Below the pieces are notes generated by a model, which was not told where the DNA came from, ran no database searches, and saw only the letters and a list, made by a program, of their open reading frames with translations. A stretch of DNA of 42,687 nt, from NCBI GenBank assembly GCA_948467735.1, contig CAOKFN010000041.1:1-42687 (forward strand), given 5' to 3'. Both the position numbers and the translations under genes were made by a program. The DNA comes from an uncultured bacterium. GTDB taxonomy: Bacteria; Bacillota; Clostridia; Lachnospirales; Lachnospiraceae. The first letter of the stretch is position 1. Each line of letters starts with the position of its first letter. Below, in pieces: positions 39,187 through 42,687 of the stretch.

Positions 39187-40797
39187 ATGACAAAATACAT
39201 ATTTATCACCGGGGGCGTGGTTTCGGGGCTGGGGAAGGGAATTACCGCCGCCTCCCTCGGAAGGCTGTTGAAGGCGAGGGGGCTGAAGGTGGCTGCCCAG
39301 AAGCTGGATCCCTATATCAACGTGGATCCGGGCACCATGAGCCCCTATCAGCACGGGGAAGTGTATGTGACCGAGGACGGGACGGAAACGGACTTGGACT
39401 TAGGGCATTATGAGCGTTTTATCGACGAGGATCTGAATAAGTATTCCAATCTTACCACGGGAAAAGTATACTGGAATGTGTTAAATAAAGAACGGCGGGG
39501 CGAGTACCTTGGTTCCACCGTTCAAGTAATTCCCCACATAACAAACGAAATCAAGGAATTTGTGTACAATGTGGGAAAAAAGACTTATGCGGACGTGGTG
39601 ATTACCGAAATCGGCGGCACCATCGGCGATATCGAGTCCCAGCCCTTCATAGAAGCGGTGCGGCAGATTTCCCTTGAGGCGGGGCGGGAGAACAGCCTTT
39701 TTATCCATGTGACCCTGGTGCCCTTCCTGCGGGGCTCCGACGAGCATAAGTCCAAGCCCACCCAGCATTCCGTGAAGGAGCTTCAGGGGATGGGGATTCT
39801 TCCCAATCTTATCGTCCTGCGGTGCGACGAGCCGCTGGAGCAGGGGATTTTCAAAAAGATTTCCCTGTTCTGCAATGTAAAGCCGGACTGCGTGATTGAA
39901 AACATTACCCTTTCCAACCTGTATGAAGCGCCCCTGATGCTGGAACGTTCCCATTTTTCGGCGGTGGTATGCCGGGAGCTGGGGATTGAGGCGCCGGAGC
40001 CGGATCTGCGCGAGTGGACCCGGATGGTGGAGCGCAGCAGGAGCATTTCCGGAACGGTGCATATCGGCCTTGTGGGCAAATATGTGGGGCTTCACGACGC
40101 GTATCTGTCGGTGGCGGAGGCCCTGCGCCACGGAGGGTATTATCATCAGGTTCATGTGGAGATTCACTGGATTGATTCGGAGGAGCTGATTCCGGAAAAC
40201 TATGAGGAAATGCTCTCCGGCCTTGACGGCATTCTGGTGCCGGGGGGCTTTGGCAGCAGGGGCATCAAGGGAATGATTCTGGCGGCAAAATACGCGAGGG
40301 AAAACGGAATCTCCTATTTCGGCATCTGCCTTGGGATGCAGATTGCGGTGATTGAGTTCGCCAGAAACGCCGCGGGAATCGGCGGCGCGGATTCCGGGGA
40401 GTTTGACGAGCAGTGCTGCCATAAGGTCATTGATTTTATGCCGGGGCAGAGCGGCGATATCAATAAAGGGGGAACCCTCCGGCTGGGGGCGTATCCCTGC
40501 GTCATTGCGCCCGGGACCACCATGGCGCGCTGTTATGGAAAGAGCGAAATCAGCGAACGGCACAGGCACCGCTATGAGTTTAACAATGATTACAGGGAGC
40601 GGCTGCAGGAGAAGGGGCTTGTTTTCAGCGGGACTTCTCCGGACGGCAGGCTGGTGGAGACGGTGGAGCTGGCGGATCGGCCCTTTTATGTGGGGGTTCA
40701 GTATCACCCGGAATTCAAGAGCCGCCCCAATCAGCCCCATCCGCTGTTTCGGGAGTTTGTCGGGGCCTGCGCGGGGAAGTGTGTAAAGAAATTCTAA
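39187..40797 (+). CDS. pyrG: CTP synthase
   Basis: A 536-residue enzyme that makes CTP from UTP, ATP and glutamine. The N-terminal synthetase domain has KYIFITGGVVSGLGKGITAA, KLDPYINVDPGTM, VYVTEDGTETDLDLGHYERF and EIGGTIGDIESQPF. The C-terminal class I glutaminase domain has GICLGMQ with the catalytic Cys and VQYHPEFKSRP with the His and Glu. ATG 39187 has GAGGAG upstream and gives the normal length; upstream in-frame starts are not family-like. Its last codons form the left arm of a palindromic intergenic repeat. Confidence 0.97.
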   Translation: MTKYIFITGGVVSGLGKGITAASLGRLLKARGLKVAAQKLDPYINVDPGTMSPYQHGEVYVTEDGTETDLDLGHYERFIDEDLNKYSNLTTGKVYWNVLNKERRGEYLGSTVQVIPHITNEIKEFVYNVGKKTYADVVITEIGGTIGDIESQPFIEAVRQISLEAGRENSLFIHVTLVPFLRGSDEHKSKPTQHSVKELQGMGILPNLIVLRCDEPLEQGIFKKISLFCNVKPDCVIENITLSNLYEAPLMLERSHFSAVVCRELGIEAPEPDLREWTRMVERSRSISGTVHIGLVGKYVGLHDAYLSVAEALRHGGYYHQVHVEIHWIDSEELIPENYEEMLSGLDGILVPGGFGSRGIKGMILAAKYARENGISYFGICLGMQIAVIEFARNAAGIGGADSGEFDEQCCHKVIDFMPGQSGDINKGGTLRLGAYPCVIAPGTTMARCYGKSEISERHRHRYEFNNDYRERLQEKGLVFSGTSPDGRLVETVELADRPFYVGVQYHPEFKSRPNQPHPLFREFVGACAGKCVKKF

Positions 40798-40882
40798 TCG
40801 GTCAGCCGAATTGCATTCGGCTTAGTACGCCCGCTAAGAATTTCTAAATTACACACTGAAAAACGCAGGAGCGGCGTTTTTC
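40779..40882 (+). repeat. Palindromic intergenic repeat, copy B, with terminator
   Basis: GTGTGTAAAGAAATTCT (40779-40795) opposes AGAATTTCTAAATTACACAC (40837-40856). Inside is the perfect stem AGCCGAAT/ATTCGGCT (40804-40822). An AAACGC/GCGTTT hairpin (40861-40879) and T-tract follow and probably terminate pyrG. The stop codon of pyrG lies in the left arm. Confidence 0.75.
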
Positions 40883-40914
40883 TCATGGATTGTTTGTGCT
40901 ATCAAAGATGGCAC

Positions 40915-40931
40915 TGCCGCCTTTGGCGGCA
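40915..40931 (+). promoter_or_regulatory. GC-rich hairpin before purF
   Basis: TGCCGCC (40915-40921), loop TTT, GGCGGCA (40925-40931) is a perfect 7-bp stem without a T-tract. It lies 68 nt upstream of purF. Confidence 0.45.
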
Positions 40932-40940
40932 TGACGGAAA

Positions 40941-40990
40941 GTGTGTAAAAAACGTTTAGGCAGTCAGAGTACGCCTGCCAAGAAGTATGG
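40941..40990 (+). repeat. Partial copy C of the palindromic intergenic repeat
   Basis: GTGTGTAAAAAACG begins it and AGTACGCCTGCCAAGAAG ends it, matching the outer parts of copy B (GTGTGTAAAGAAATT and AGTACGCCCGCTAAGAAT). The central hairpin is missing. It ends about 10 bp before the purF start. Confidence 0.5.
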
Positions 40991-40999
40991 AGAGTTCAT

Positions 41000-42448
41000 A
41001 TGAGTCTGCATGAAGAATGTGGTGTGTTTGGCGTTATCAGTCCCGGGGCATGTGATGTGGCGGGACTTGCCTATTATGGTCTGTATGCGCTGCAGCATCG
41101 GGGACAGGAGAGCTGCGGCATTGTGATAAACGACGACGGGGTATTTTCTTCCCATAAGGATATGGGGCTGGTGGGGGAGGTATTTTCGGCGGATGCGCTG
41201 TCCCGCCTGCCGAGGGGGGACATGGCGGTGGGGCATGTGCGCTATGGCACCACGGGCGGCACGAACCGCAGCAACTGCCAGCCCATTGAGGTGAATCATC
41301 AAAAGGGAAAAATGGCGCTGGCACATAACGGCAACTTAAGCAATGCGGCGGAGCTTCGCAGTGAGCTTGAGTTGTCCGGCGCTATTTTTCATACCACCAG
41401 CGATACGGAAATTATTGCTTATATTGTCACAAGGGAGCGCCTGAAAACACCTTCCATCGAAGACGCTTTAAGCGCCGCCATGAATTTGCTGGACGGCGCA
41501 TATTCCCTTGTATTGATGTCCGCCCAGAAGCTCATCTGCGCCAGAGACCCTTATGGATTCCGGCCGCTCTGTTATGGAAAAATGCCGGACGGAACCTATG
41601 CGGCGGCTTCGGAAAGCTGTGCCTTGAAGGCTGTGGGCGCCGAATTTGTGCGGGATTTGGAGCCGGGGGAGATTCTGGTGTTTAGCCGGGAGGGCAGCCC
41701 GGTGGACAGTCCGCTGAACATTGTTTCCCGCAGAGAACATTGCGGCAGGAAGAACAAAAAATCATGTATTTTTGAATATATTTATTTTGCAAGGCCGGAT
41801 TCGGTGATTGACGGGGTATCGGTTCATGAGGCCAGAGTCCGCGCCGGGAAAATTCTGGCGAGAGTACATCCGGCGGAGGCGGATATTGTGGTGGGAGTGC
41901 CGGATTCCGGGCTGGACGCGGCGCTGGGGTTTGGCATGGAGTCCGGGATTCCGTATGGAATCGGACTGATTAAAAATAAGTACATCGGCAGAACCTTTAT
42001 TTCTCCCGGCCAGAGTACAAGGCTGGATCAGGTGAGGATTAAATTGAGCGCCATTGAGGAAAGCGTCAGGGGGAAGAGAGTGGTTCTGATTGACGATTCC
42101 ATTGTGAGGGGAACCACCAGCGGCCGTATTGTCAAGCTTCTCAGGGAGGCGGGGGCGAAGGAGGTTCATATGCGCATTTCTTCGCCGCCCTTCCTGCATC
42201 CTTGTTACTATGGCACGGATATTGATTCCGAAGAGCATTTGATTGCCTGTCATCACAGCGTATCGGAGACAGCGGGGATTATCGGGGCGGACAGTCTGGG
42301 GTATCTCCCCGTGTCGGAGCTGGGAGCGTTGATCGGGAGCGATGGTTACTGCAGCGCCTGTTTTGACGGAACATATCCCACGGCGATCCCTTTGAATACT
42401 CGCAAGGATCGGTTTGAGCGGAGGCTTTCGGAAAGGAAAAAGGGATGA
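41000..42448 (+). CDS. purF: Amidophosphoribosyltransferase
   Basis: A 482-residue enzyme that starts purine synthesis by making 5-phosphoribosylamine from PRPP and glutamine. The N-terminus MSLHEECGVFGV has a six-residue propeptide before nucleophile Cys7. The PRPP-binding loop is VVLIDDSIVRGTTSGRIV. Four Cys expected of the 4Fe-4S (Bacillus) type are seen (KKSCIFE, HPCYYG, YCSACF). ATG 41000 follows GGAGAG at suitable spacing. It lies 202 bp after pyrG on the same strand; the palindromic repeats between them suggest separate transcripts. Confidence 0.96.
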   Translation: MSLHEECGVFGVISPGACDVAGLAYYGLYALQHRGQESCGIVINDDGVFSSHKDMGLVGEVFSADALSRLPRGDMAVGHVRYGTTGGTNRSNCQPIEVNHQKGKMALAHNGNLSNAAELRSELELSGAIFHTTSDTEIIAYIVTRERLKTPSIEDALSAAMNLLDGAYSLVLMSAQKLICARDPYGFRPLCYGKMPDGTYAAASESCALKAVGAEFVRDLEPGEILVFSREGSPVDSPLNIVSRREHCGRKNKKSCIFEYIYFARPDSVIDGVSVHEARVRAGKILARVHPAEADIVVGVPDSGLDAALGFGMESGIPYGIGLIKNKYIGRTFISPGQSTRLDQVRIKLSAIEESVRGKRVVLIDDSIVRGTTSGRIVKLLREAGAKEVHMRISSPPFLHPCYYGTDIDSEEHLIACHHSVSETAGIIGADSLGYLPVSELGALIGSDGYCSACFDGTYPTAIPLNTRKDRFERRLSERKKG

Positions 42449-42547
42449 ATAGCGGGCGCGAAGGAAACAGGCCGGGTCAGGTATCGCTGGAGAAAGCTGG
42501 CAGGCTGGTTTCAGGCAGAAATCAATGACAGTGGTTTGGAAATGCGG

Positions 42548-42591
42548 CGGGGTTTTGATATTCCGGAAAACCCCGTCCCGTAAAATTTTAT
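42548..42591 (+). terminator. Probable purF terminator
   Basis: CGGGGTTTT (42548-42556) pairs with AAAACCCCG (42567-42575) over 9 bp. TCCCG then separates the stem from the AT-rich TAAAATTTTATTT, so the T-tract is not immediate. Confidence 0.6.
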
Positions 42592-42598
42592 TTGACTA

Positions 42599-42627
42599 TT
42601 GACAAGAACTGGCAGGAATGTTATTCT
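42599..42627 (+). promoter_or_regulatory. Promoter reading out of the window
   Basis: TTGACA (42599-42604), 17 bp, TATTCT (42622-42627). It probably serves a gene beyond the right edge. Confidence 0.55.
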
Positions 42628-42687
42628 TATATTATCCCGTCTTTGGCAGTAGTATGGACGATGAATCGCTGTAACCCCAGTATTTAT

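Noticed and set aside
39481..40740. Minus-strand ORF of 419 codons
   Set aside because: It is a shadow of pyrG, whose catalytic motifs are unmistakable.
40883..40999. Purine riboswitch or PurR box before purF
   Set aside because: Only a GC-rich hairpin and a repeat fragment are seen; no conserved riboswitch core could be found by eye.
1..42687. tRNA or rRNA genes
   Set aside because: No cloverleaf with a GGTTCRA-type T-arm and no rRNA-like sequence was noticed on either strand; this was by eye only.

Overview
The window looks like chromosomal DNA of a gut-type Clostridia bacterium, probably Lachnospiraceae. The evidence is the GC-rich but clostridial gene style with strong AGGAGG ribosome sites, frequent TTG/GTG starts, an ANTAR-type regulator beside glutamine synthetase, a type III glutamine synthetase, IorAB with PaaK and an ACT protein, and BspA-like leucine-rich repeats with cell-wall-binding repeats. 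No rRNA, tRNA, CRISPR array or intact transposase was found.

Layout. At 1-2406 a strong promoter drives an 18-residue leader ORF. Two tandem intrinsic terminators follow, then an ABC-class ATPase of the COG3044 type that starts at TTG 481. At 2407-6690 lies an AT-richer accessory patch. It holds a PadR regulator, an AbrB-like protein and a six-helix membrane protein, bracketed by decayed transposon-cargo genes (tnpV-like and cysteine-rich KTR-like). A MATE exporter, a coupled small ORF and a broken ABC-exporter tail follow. At 6780-11842 a secreted SUMF1/FN3/esterase fusion is divergent from a two-component system, which is followed by a shortened, membrane-anchored copy of its own kinase ATPase domain. 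At 12080-16761 is a probable aromatic amino-acid catabolic operon (iorA, iorB, paaK-like ligase, ACT protein) behind a hairpin-rich leader. At 17285-22324 are a UvrD-like helicase with an unusual C-terminal extension, a WYL regulator ending in a three-copy 64-65 bp repeat, and a DUF3795 protein.

At 22433-25630 are a large cell-wall-bound protein and a small secreted Cys-rich protein, each with a textbook promoter. At 25876-34235 are a solute-binding lipoprotein, a DUF4132 protein with a 20-unit hexapeptide insertion, a GNAT acetyltransferase and a GH43-like enzyme. At 34226-38967 is a nitrogen-assimilation locus: an ANTAR regulator and glnA (minus strand) and glnN (plus strand). Both synthetase genes have a consensus promoter followed within about 10 nt by an intrinsic terminator. 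At 39187-42448 are pyrG and purF, separated by palindromic intergenic repeats.

The best candidates for undescribed biology are regulatory: the leader-peptide/double-terminator unit before the ABC-class ATPase, the paired promoter-proximal attenuators of the two glutamine synthetases, and the structured leader of iorA. The HATPase-only kinase copy and the SUMF1-esterase fusion are the most unusual proteins. All functional assignments rest on reading motifs by eye; no database search was run.
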